From the NCBI GenBank assembly GCA_037783545.1, contig JBBELK010000166.1, positions 153,591 through 217,590 on the forward strand: a DNA stretch of 64,000 nt. Reading direction: 5' to 3'. Numbering within the stretch: the stretch's first letter is position 1; each line of letters begins with the position of its first letter. Below, piece by piece: positions 55,325-64,000 of the stretch. Source of the DNA: Henricia sp. BOLD:AAB3569 (Eukaryota; Echinodermata; Asteroidea; Spinulosida; Echinasteridae). Below the pieces are notes generated by a model that was not told the origin of the DNA, searched no databases, and saw only the letters and a program-made list of their open reading frames with translations. A program made the translations under genes and the position numbers.

Positions 55325-55327
55325 TTA

Positions 55328-56053
55328 CCTAGCAATGCCGAAGCCAGAAGACTAAATTTCTGCAAGAGTATTCAGCCTCTGATAATTTCTACATCTTTAG
55401 GAAGGAACGTGTGTGGCACAGGCCGGCATCATTCATGGACGTTTAGTGCCATTTGGTGCCAATTATTGTCGTGTGCACAAATATATCAGCTTTCCATCAA
55501 TGTACATGCACTTAAATATGCTTAGAATCGATTCCGAATGGAATCGCGATTCTTTTTTGGAATCGGAGTTGACTCCAAAAAAATTGAGTCACTCGAGCCT
55601 ACAGTGAATATTGTATTTTGATTACAGCTGGTTTTCGGACATTTGCCCATTTTGTTATTTAAAAAAAAATGTATTTTAAGAAATTAATCTTATAAAGGGG
55701 TTCATCTTCTAATGCTTTTCAGCATTCCGCCTGGAAAAAAGTTTAAGTAAATCTTGTTGACTGTGTTTTTTGACCATGTTCTTAAATTTACGGATCTAGC
55801 GTTGTACAGATATTAACGGGGTCACAGTTTTGCTGTAACCATGGATTGATTTTGTAATTACTAGGGTTTGTTCGTGCTATGTGTGGTGATGCATGAAAGC
55901 TTTAACCATGCAAGTGTACACAGGCTTTAATTCAGGGTGTCCTAAGAAGGTTGTGATCTTGTTTGCGCAGCAAACTCGCACCCTAGTTCAAGAACCAGAT
56001 CTGATTATTTGACAAGAACTGGCCGCTCAGTTTCAATACGATAAGATAAAGCA
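55328..56053. other. Intergenic stretch, no gene seen
   Basis: No recognisable coding frame or bounded repeat was found between the Harbinger-type MITE and the next palindrome. Confidence 0.5.
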
Positions 56054-56395
56054 TGGAGCAAGTTCGGGCGGGCGACTATAGTTAACTGGACTAACCTACC
56101 CACGGAGCTTGGTTCCTCTAGTTAGACTAGCTAGTCAAACCACGCAGCGTTCGGGTAACATCTAGGAGCAAGTTCGGGCGGGCGACTATAGTTATAGACT
56201 AAACCATAGGATGTAGATGCCAACCGAACGCTGCGTGGTTTGACTAGCTAGTCTGACTAGAGGAACCAAGCCCTGGGGGTAGGTTAGTCTAGTTAGACTA
56301 GCTAGTCAAACCACGCATGCTGCGTAACATGCTGTTGTATGCTCCGTAACGACAATGGTCCAGTTAACTATAGTCGCCCGCCCGAACTTGCTCCA
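56054..56395. mobile_element. Palindromic element (GGAGCAAGTTCGGGCGGGCG)
   Basis: The outer ends mirror over about 40 bp (to GACTATAGTTAACTGGAC). The left half contains a second direct copy of the end at 56166. GACTAGCTAGTC words repeat on both strands. The structure suggests a rearranged or self-inserted palindrome. Confidence 0.75.
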
Positions 56396-56414
56396 GGAGG
56401 CTCTCCATGGTTAA

Positions 56415-56532
56415 AGGCAGAGGCTCGTCGGCAATGCGCGCGCGCCTAATTCGTGCTACTAAATATGCAGCTCCATGCCTTTGCTATGGAGCTGCGTATT
56501 TTGTGGCACGCATTGCCGACGAGCCTGTGCCT
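56415..56532. mobile_element. 118-bp hairpin MITE with TTAA duplications
   Basis: AGGCAGAGGCTCGTCGGCAA and its complement form the ends; TTAA at 56411-56414 and 56533-56536. The inner CAGCTCCATGCCTTTGCTATGGAGCTG completes an almost full-length hairpin. Confidence 0.88.
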
Positions 56533-56959
56533 TTAATAGGCAGTCACTGGCCTTACTAAATTTAAGCCTGATTTTGATAACATGGGCTATTTTCCATTTA
56601 CGAACAGTGTACAGGAAAACCTAGATTCAGGGGTTGCATGTTTGGCGTGGACATATTTTGGGACGCTCTGTATAACATTTGAGACATTACAGTCTTACAG
56701 ACACACTTAAAACATTCACAGTAAATGCATGCTCATTACAGTGTACAGTTGTAACTGCCATAATTGTTTACATCAACACAATCGAACTGTCTTTCCTTGC
56801 TCCTCTGGTCGAATCGAATTTAACACTGGACAATGTATAGGTACATGTATGTAATGGCCCCTTTTTGTATGTATTCCATTTTAGGCACATGTTCCTATGC
56901 CATAGAAGTAACAATGCTAAAATCCTCACCGCTTGTTTGAAGTACACATAGTTAAAATG

Positions 56960-57616
56960 TCAACATAGTTTCCTCTAGCCCGAATGCTTCTGGCCGCACA
57001 CATTTTTGGGCGCATAGCATTGGGCGCGCTCTGCACCCAATGTAATTACAACACGCCCAGAAGGCCGCCGTTATTTTTGAAACGATATAGAGGAACGATA
57101 TTTCTGGAACTTGCAGAATGATCGTCGCCTCTTGGCCAGATGTTTTAAGATTTCTGGATAAGGGAACGTGTTTTAGAAAAGGTATGAGTTCCTCTATGTG
57201 TAGGTACCCTAACTTTGGAAATCTCTGTCCTGGGTAAGAGGAAAAATATCGCTCAAAGTATGTAGCAAATTCGCTACAAAAAGGTCCGTACCGCTGGGAA
57301 GGTCTACCGCTCAGAGGGCCAATTTCATGAAGCTGTTTAGCAAAAATATTTGCTTAATCCAAAATTTCTTTACTTTATAAAAATGGGTTAGCAGTCAAAA
57401 TCTTATGTGATGTGTATTTTAATTTACTGGTGTACTGCTATTCTTGCTAAAAACACAAGTTGACACAACTTTGACTAATAATCCATTTTTATAAAGCAAA
57501 CAAATTTTGGATTAAGCAATTTATTTTGCTAAACATCTTTATGAAATTGGCCCCTGGCCGTCACGCATAAGATGTGTGCGGCCAGGGGCATTCGGGCTAG
57601 AGGACACTATGTTGAA
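56960..57616. mobile_element. Foldback MITE with a nested palindromic repeat
   Basis: TCAACATAGTTTCCTCTAGC at the left and GCTAGAGGACACTATGTTGA at the right mirror, followed inward by TGGCCGCACACAT. A second palindromic element (about 57308-57553, ATTTCATGAAGCTGTTTAGC to its complement) sits inside. Partial relatives of it are at 13560-13650 and 58775-58990. Confidence 0.78.
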
Positions 57617-58080
57617 GTTTCCTCCCGCCTCTGCTAAAATTGCAGGAAAGCATGCACACAAACGGCTAACTCCAGAAACTACAACAGTGAAATATTTGCC
57701 AATTTGAGTAAGTTATTCAGGGTTCTTGTGTTATCGGCACTGCAAAATGGTCGTCAAAAATCCTTTGCTGTAGTGTGAGCAACAAAACAAATGCAAATTT
57801 TCAGTTTAATCAAAAATTTGAAAATTTCTTTTGTAATTAATTTGACATCAAAATATTTGCATGACTGCATAAAGCGGTGTGCTTAAAATTCCCACTCTCG
57901 GATTGACTGCTTCTTTTTTAATCAAAAATGGGGAAAATTTTTTCGTTTTTGTTGCTATGTTTCGTTGTTATAAAATCTCTCCCGGATCCGGGAGAGATGT
58001 TTTCCTTATTTAAAGCAGGTTTTCTGTTGTCCATTTAAAATTAATTGAAATGTGGACAGAAAATTTCTCATGTCATTTTG

Positions 58081-59447
58081 AAGGAACTGTCATAGAGTAT
58101 TAAAGTGAAAACGTCACTTTTTATGTGGTGCCAAGGTTACTGGGTCTACACTAAAACCAGTGAACTGTTTTCTTGTGCTCAATATCAGTGGACGTTTCAG
58201 ATTACCAGCGAATGCTTAGATCCAATGCCCTGGCAACTGACGTCACACTTTAGTAGTCTATTGGCTTTGACGTATTCTTGGGTTTCACTTTCTTGACAAG
58301 TGGTTGCTATCCGCCATTACTGTGTACATACTATGGCACGCCAAAGCGAAATAATTCAACACTGATAATTTAATGTTGACGCATATTTTCGCAAATGTTG
58401 CGCAAGACAAACAAGTTTGCATGACTTAAATGTTGATAGACTGTTTGAAACTGGCATACCGTGCTTTTGTTGGCAAGTTTTTTAAAATGTTGAGACTTGT
58501 TTTTCAGGGTTGATGGCAATTATCAGTGTTTAATTATTTCTGCTTTGGCGTGACGTCAACAACTATTATATCCACCGTTACTGTGTCCATACTATGGCAC
58601 GCCAAAGCGAAAATAATTCAACACATAATTCTGATGCTAAACTGTCATCAGTGCACTACGCACAACAGGCGAATAAGTTTTCGCCAAGAATGCTTCTTCG
58701 ATGAATCTTTGCGTATAATATTTATAGTTGACGTGCTGAACTGGCGAAAACCGCAGTCGCTTCGTTTCATCCAGGGCCGATTTTATAAAGCCGTTTAGCA
58801 GAAACAAATTTGCTGAATACAAAATCTGTTTTCTACACACAAAAATTGGTTACTGGTTAAAATTATGTGATGTATATTACAGTTGACTGCTTATACGCTA
58901 CAGTTCTCAGTAAACAAGTTGACGTACTATTTTGAGTGCTAAGCCATTTTTTCAAAGCAATTTGCATCAATAAATTTAACACAATTGAAGAGGGGGTTGC
59001 CGACCAAATGTTACAGTTAGCGTTTAATACAAGTATGTATTTTAGTGATAATTTGTTTTGTTTGGTTTTGTTTTTGGTGTTTTTCTTTTAACGAAGTTCA
59101 AGTATATTTTGAGGTTATTAAGTCACCGTGGTTAGGCTCGTGCTGCTCGCTCTATTTGACTACTAAAGTGTGACGCCAGTTGCCACGGTATTCTGAAACC
59201 TCCATTGCTAAAGCGCAGGGAAAACAGTTTACTGGTTCTAAGCGGGCATCCCACTGTGCGATTTTGGCCACGAAATAGGTACGATTAGCTACGATTTGGT
59301 ATGATTGTGTATAGAGTCTATACACAATCGTACCAAATCGTACCTAATACGTGGCCAAAATCGCACAGTGAGAGACCCGCTTTAGTGTAGACCATGGCAA
59401 CACACAAAGGGCGACGTTTTCACTTCAGCATTCTATAGGGGAACTGA
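58081..59447. mobile_element. Foldback element with nested insertions
   Basis: Left arm 58085-58265 (AGTGAAAACGTCACTTT, GACGTCACACTTTAGTAGTC) mirrors right arm 59155-59440. The right arm is broken by a 139-bp hairpin (59242-59380). The centre repeats TACTATGGCACGCCAAAGCG twice. Confidence 0.75.
59242..59380. mobile_element. 139-bp hairpin nested in a foldback arm
   Basis: GCGGGCATCCCACTGTGCGA and its complement, with GGTACGATTAGCTACGATTT and its loose complement inside. The intact left arm (GGTCTACACTAAAACCAGTG) shows the empty site. Confidence 0.8.
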
Positions 59448-59674
59448 CATGTACGCTATATTCATACCTTTGAAAAAGAGGCCACTAAAATGTACAGTGT
59501 GATTTTACTACAGGTCTTGCAGCATGGTTGGTAATCAGTTTGCAACAGTTTTGTGTATTAATTATCCTGACATGTACGTGCAAATAATAGACCTAAATTT
59601 GACGTCATGGTTTGTGTACATACGTACAATGGGGGTCTCAGGGTACCAGACGGTGTAGGGCCATTAGTAAAGCA

Positions 59675-59953
59675 CACTCTAAAAACAGATTGGTTGAATT
59701 CAACCAATTGGTTGGTAGATATGTGTCTAACCAATATATTGGTTAAAATAACCAGTCATATTGGTTAAAATGACCAATCCGTATTGGTTAAAATGACCAA
59801 TCCGTATTGGTTAAAATGACCAATCCGTATTGGTTAAAATGACCAATCCGTAGGCCCTATTGGTTAACCAATATAGATTGGTTAACATAACCAATATGAT
59901 TGGTTATTTTAACCAATATATTGGTTGAATTCAACCAATCTGTTTTTAGAGTG
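59675..59953. mobile_element. Palindromic MITE of TTGGTT/AACCAA repeats (ends CACTCTAAAAACAGATTGG)
   Basis: Both ends read CACTCTAAAAACAGATTGGT inward and then TTGAATTCAACCAA. The centre has four 23-bp units (ATTGGTTAAAATGACCAATCC). No clear duplication was found. Confidence 0.85.
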
Positions 59954-60784
59954 CACACGTGTAAACTAACTTGTCATTATGTTCCACTCTTTCGTGGAAA
60001 GCTCAGTATCACCGCCCTCTTCAAGATTCACATTTTATTTTGGATTATAAAATATGTGGATTCCAAGCGACTAATGCAATATTTGGTTTTTAAAAGACGG
60101 CTTTATTTGTATATTAAAATAGGTGATGCGCCTTAACTTAATAACTCCGCATCTCAATTTGGGGTTCATAGCAAAAGGCCAGGGGCATTGGGGAAAACGA
60201 CATAGGATGTATACGTAAAGCTGTTCAGTTTATTCAATAAATATAACAGATAAAGTCTGAAATCTGTGCGTCTTTCATGTCTAGTAGAGTCTGTCAATTT
60301 CCAAGGTGGCTAGGCCTACGATCCTGTTTAGATACCGAGCTAATTCATCTTGACTAGTACGTGGATTAAAGGAGCATGACCAGAGTTTCTGGAAAATAGT
60401 TTTCGATGTAACTTACCAATATTATCAAGTAACTCCCATACACACCTCCCATGTCCCAAAAACCCGAAAACATTCGCGATTTCCAGTAAAAAATTGAACG
60501 AAACTATCGAGTATGCTTTCAGTGGATAAACGTTGATACTGGAAAATTAGTTTACAAAAAATCGGTGGATTTTCGACGATGTCCTCGGAAATATGCGGCC
60601 TAGAAGCGCGGGAGTTTCAGTTTCGTAATCAGAAAAATATAACGGATGTTATGATATAAAAATCTCATGACCCATAAGGTAAGTCCCGGGGAGTTATGGG
60701 TAAACAAAAGTGATCTGGTCACACTCCTTTAAGTCTACCTGGCGAGAAATTGTATGTTGCCAAGTCACTTTTTTGAATTCATTA

Positions 60785-61135
60785 ATACCCTGTTTACACC
60801 GAAATCCCGAGGGACTTGAGAGTGATTTACGAACAAATATTGGACAAAATGGCATTTCCTCAGGAGTTGGTCGGCAAGATCTTAAGTTCCTCCTATGTTA
60901 CTTGTCAGAAGGTCGTAAGTTAGTCCTGAACACTTGCAATAACTCGGGGGGAATCGCCATCGCTCGGCACAAGTTCCCCGACCGTAGGCATATGGAACGG
61001 TTCAAAACGGTCGGGAAACTTTCTCGGTCGCCCCCTTGACAAAAGTTTCATGACCACTCACGAGTCCAAGAAATACAGAATTTTACAACTCGTAAGTCGA
61101 CCCTAACTTGGTCGTGCTTCGGTGTAAACATAGCA
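60785..61135. mobile_element. MITE with TGTTTACACCG ends inside the AAGTCGACTT repeat
   Basis: CCCTGTTTACACCGAA at the left and TTCGGTGTAAACATAGCA at the right. The right terminus matches the TGCTAYGTTTACACC end of the GC-rich element at 24967-25911. Flanked on both sides by AAGTCGACTT-type sequence. Confidence 0.68.
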
Positions 61136-61636
61136 TTAGTCAACTTGCAATGGCGACATGTTTTATGTTGCCAAGTCGACTTTATAAATCAACTAAGTTG
61201 ACTTCCTGAATTTAATAAGTCGACTTGACTTACATAATTATCTCGCCAAGTCGACTTACTAAATTTAGGAAGTCGACTTGGCAAAATAAAGTCTTTCTTC
61301 AAGTGGACTTCAAGTGATCACGATGTGTTTAATGTTCATGCATGGAGGAAAGAAACAACGTTGTTCCTTCCTCCATGGTTCACGTAACGATGGACATGTT
61401 GGCGGTGTAATACTATGATCGCTTTTGGAAATTTTATTGTACAAATGTAATACATGTAGGGCCTAGTAATAGAGGGTCTATTTAATTGTACATTCTCCAC
61501 GCGCCCCACACTCGCTCCCTAGTCTCAAAAGGTCTTTTAAACGTGAAGAAAACTTGCTGCCCTGCTGGTGCATGTACATTGTCTGTTTCGAGATAAATGC
61601 GTGCCATGAATATTTTATTATGGTTTATTTTAAAAA

Positions 61637-61914
61637 AACATGTATTCAACGCTATTCGAACTACATGTAGGTACTGAAATCGTTCATGCAATAGCCGTCG
61701 AGTTGTCAGTATTCGAAGTTTGGAAGAATTCGTCATGCATTGCACAACCAAATGCAATACATTAGGCCTAAATTTAAAAACATGTTTCAACGCTATTCGA
61801 ACTATGTTTAGGTACTGAAATCGTTCATGCAATAGCCGTCGAGTTTTCAGTATTCGAAGTTCGGAAGAATTCGTCATGCATTGCACAACCAAATGCAATA
61901 CATGTAGGCCTAAA
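61637..61914 (+). repeat. 142-bp tandem duplication upstream of the second EIF5A
   Basis: Two units share TCAACGCTATTCGAACTA, GGTACTGAAATCGTTCATGC and GAATTCGTCATGCATTGCAC with about 95% identity by eye. The second unit ends 327 bp before the start codon. Confidence 0.9.
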
Positions 61915-62240
61915 CTGTACCGACTACATGTACACCAAGTGGCGTTTAATATAATACACGGTTGCACGAACACAATCTCCCTCGAACCTTGGCGAAATTA
62001 TGTTGTGAGAACATTTTTGTGTCATGTTTTAGAAATAATCAATTTCCTGGACGGTCAATCTTGATAAACTCTATGCCAGCAAGCGGCAAAGTGTGTCTTC
62101 GTAAGTTGTTTAAATCGCGTAATGCGTCGGGAGGGCGTGTCTCTAGCCATACAGCGAGCGGAATAGGCTGACATCGAAATCTCCAACAAAATCTACACGT
62201 ACTCTTAAAATACTTCAAGTTGAATAATTAAACCAACAAA

Positions 62241-63662
62241 ATGCCGAGGAAAACAAGAGCCGACAAGAAGGCACACAAGAAGCAAGAGGGCGCTGCAGCA
62301 GCAGTTGATGTGATCGCCATCAGCGACGATTTTGAAAGTGGAGATGCTGGGGCGTCTAAGACGTACCCGATTCAGTGTTCTGCGCTGCGCAAGGGAGGTC
62401 ACGTGATGCTGAAGAACCAACCCTGCAAGATTGTCGAAATGAATACTTCGCAGCCGGGAAAACACGGCCATTCTAAGGTCAGTGGTGCTGAGGCGCTGTT
62501 AAATTTTACTTCACAAGTTGACAATTAAAAAAAGCCCGACTAAAATTAGTGATAGCAATGGTATAACACCACATGGTTTGTTTTTCCCTCGTAAAATGAT
62601 ACCTTTGTGGGAGAAATCTCCAATTAAGTGCTTTAATAAAATTGCAGACATTTGTTTTACCATTCATTCAACAACAAAAAATGCATATGTTTTTAAGGTT
62701 TTCTGAAGTATTACTGACTTTTTACTGTATTTATGTGGCTGAAATTTCTACAAGGTAGTTTATCAACATTATTCTTTACTTACGTGACGCTGTTCATGTT
62801 ACTTTTTAAAAGTTTTCCAATCATGTAGTCAGTTTCAACATGTTAAAGTTGCACTGTCCGTGTTTGGGTGAAAGGATTAAAAACAATTAATTCACACAAG
62901 CGAACAAATGTAAAAAGCTTACGTGTATCTGTAACGAAAAATATAAAAAAACTGGAGATACAAGCTTTTTTCTTGAAACGGGCTTAACATGTTGTATGTG
63001 CGCGCACGCTCATATGTACATAGTAATGTACAACAAAATATAAACAGTGCTCACCGAGAGAAATTTAGAAAGAAAAAAAAAACAGACAGAAAATTAAAAA
63101 ATAAGAAATTTTCCATGTTTTTTTTCTGTCGGTGAGCACTGTATATTTTGTATTTCAACTTTGGTGTGAATTCACAGTGCTACGCAGCATCATAATTTTG
63201 TTCTACATGTAGTATGTGTATGTACACACGTACGCGCACATGTACATTTACGTCATAACCCTGTCGAATAAACGACAAAACCTGTCTTTTATTATTTCTT
63301 CTTTTTTTAATCGGCTGGCATTAATCCTTGACGGATTTTTACGTTCTTGGTACCAAATGAAAGCCGATAACTTTTTCTATTATAGAAAAATAGCAATTTA
63401 ACTTTTACATATGTTTTGACACTCAAATCGGCCTAAAATCGGACTACGAAAGCGTGCCGTGGTCAGTTGCAACCGGGTTCACTGGTTTAAGTATAGAACC
63501 ATGGTTACCATGATGTTCCAACTACATGTAACATCCTCGTTCTCATATATTCTATAGGTCCATATCGTTGGCATGGATATCTTCACTGGGAAGAAGTATG
63601 AGGACATCTGCCCTTCGGGTCATAACATGTCGGTACCCAACGTCAAGCGTGAGGACTACCAG
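62241..63662 (+). CDS. Divergent EIF5A paralogue, N-terminal 114 residues (continues off the right edge)
   Basis: Exons in the window: 62241-62477 and 63558-63662, followed by a GT donor. The first intron falls at the same codon as in the gene at 47581. The protein starts [20 protein letters not shown], a lysine-rich extension of about 23 residues not seen in ordinary eIF5A; no other in-frame ATG precedes the conserved domain. The core follows ([65 protein letters not shown]). The lysine to be hypusinated (Lys74) is kept, but Lys-Thr of the invariant loop is Gln-Pro. Both exons are intact, which argues against a pseudogene. The same exon boundaries and strand as the gene 8.3 kb upstream suggest tandem duplication followed by divergence. 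The start context is AACAAAATGC. The C-terminal OB domain is not visible. Confidence 0.93.
62840..63015 (+). repeat. Dispersed repeat in the paralogue's intron
   Basis: Copy of the repeat at 34545-34745, in the same order of landmarks. Preceded at 62510-62820 by another dispersed repeat (ACACCACATGGTTTG) related to 14045-14519. Confidence 0.65.
63022..63150. mobile_element. Small palindromic element (CAGTGCTCACCGA)
   Basis: ACAAAATATAAACAGTGCTCACCGA-type left end is mirrored by TCGGTGAGCACTGTATATTTTGT at the right around an A/T-rich centre. Confidence 0.75.
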
Positions 63663-64000
63663 GTACCGTCCAACCTCGTTAATACGAGGTCATTGAGATT
63701 GTTCAGATTACCTTCCGTTATAACATAAACCTTGTATTATCAGAAAAGAAAACATTGAAACAGAATGTTACTTAAAGGGCCCTGAAATGCTCAATAACTT
63801 TATGCACAGATTTTGCTGCATATAAAGGATTACTTGTGTAGAAGGACAATACTGTTCATTTTGATTGCCCGTGCATGAATAAAAAGTGGCATTTTTCAAC
63901 TTTGAAAATTTCTTCACATAAACTCGCAGAAAGAGGGCGCTGTTTAGGGCATGTCACACAGCAGAAAAGCAAAGAAAAAACATCAGACTTCAAACTGAAC

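Noticed and set aside
62241-63662. Second EIF5A as a processed or decayed pseudogene
   Set aside because: It has an intron at the conserved position, intact frames, good splice sites and a kept hypusination lysine.

Overview
This is a gene-sparse, repeat-rich animal genomic window on both strands, with spliced genes, kilobase introns, tRNA-derived SINEs, a decayed LINE and many palindromic non-autonomous DNA transposons. The protein sequences read like those of a non-vertebrate deuterostome. Frequent TACATGTA words, dense MITEs and the gene set make an echinoderm the best guess, but the species cannot be settled from this window. I see no prokaryotic or viral genes.

Five protein genes can be reconstructed exon by exon with compatible splice phases. 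(1) The N-terminal part of ARMC9 lies on the minus strand (10823 down to base 1, continuing off the left edge). ARMC9 is a ciliary LisH/armadillo protein; here it carries a 16-nt microexon behind a U12-type intron. (2) PPIH lies on the plus strand (19139..26462, 6 exons, complete, 182 aa) and encodes the U4/U6.U5 tri-snRNP cyclophilin. (3) A YBX1-like Y-box cold-shock protein lies on the minus strand (40226 down to 30223, 7 exons, complete, 278 aa). (4) A first EIF5A lies on the plus strand (47581..53985, 4 exons, complete, 157 aa) with a GC-AG first intron. (5) A second, divergent EIF5A paralogue lies on the plus strand (62241 onward; two exons in the window, continuing off the right edge). 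PPIH and YBX1 are convergent neighbours here and are also neighbours in human 1p34.2, which suggests old microsynteny. All five genes are housekeeping or ciliary; nothing suggests an operon or a shared pathway beyond RNA handling (PPIH in splicing, YBX1 in mRNP packaging, eIF5A in translation).

Layout. 1-10.8 kb: ARMC9 exons among nested MITEs and a 110-bp tandem array. 10.8-19.1 kb: a foldback element, CGAGTTGG-type arrays and a LINE broken by two MITEs. 19.1-26.5 kb: PPIH, whose introns hold inverted MITE copies and a GC-rich terminal-inverted-repeat element sitting inside a SINE. 26.5-30.2 kb: a SINE and unassigned sequence. 30.2-40.2 kb: YBX1, with a near-perfect 1.3-kb foldback in intron 1. 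40.2-47.6 kb: MITEs and foldbacks, one ending 220 bp before the EIF5A start codon. 47.6-54.0 kb: EIF5A, with a 20-bp minisatellite in intron 2. 54.0-62.2 kb: a series of nested palindromic elements. 62.2-64 kb: the second EIF5A.

The most distinctive theme of the non-genic DNA is the number of elements whose boundaries can be fixed by target-site duplications. Several families with different termini share a 9-bp duplication (Mutator/Foldback-like), others TTAA (Kolobok-like), TTA/TAA (PIF/Harbinger-like) or TA (Tc1/mariner-like). No complete transposase was found.
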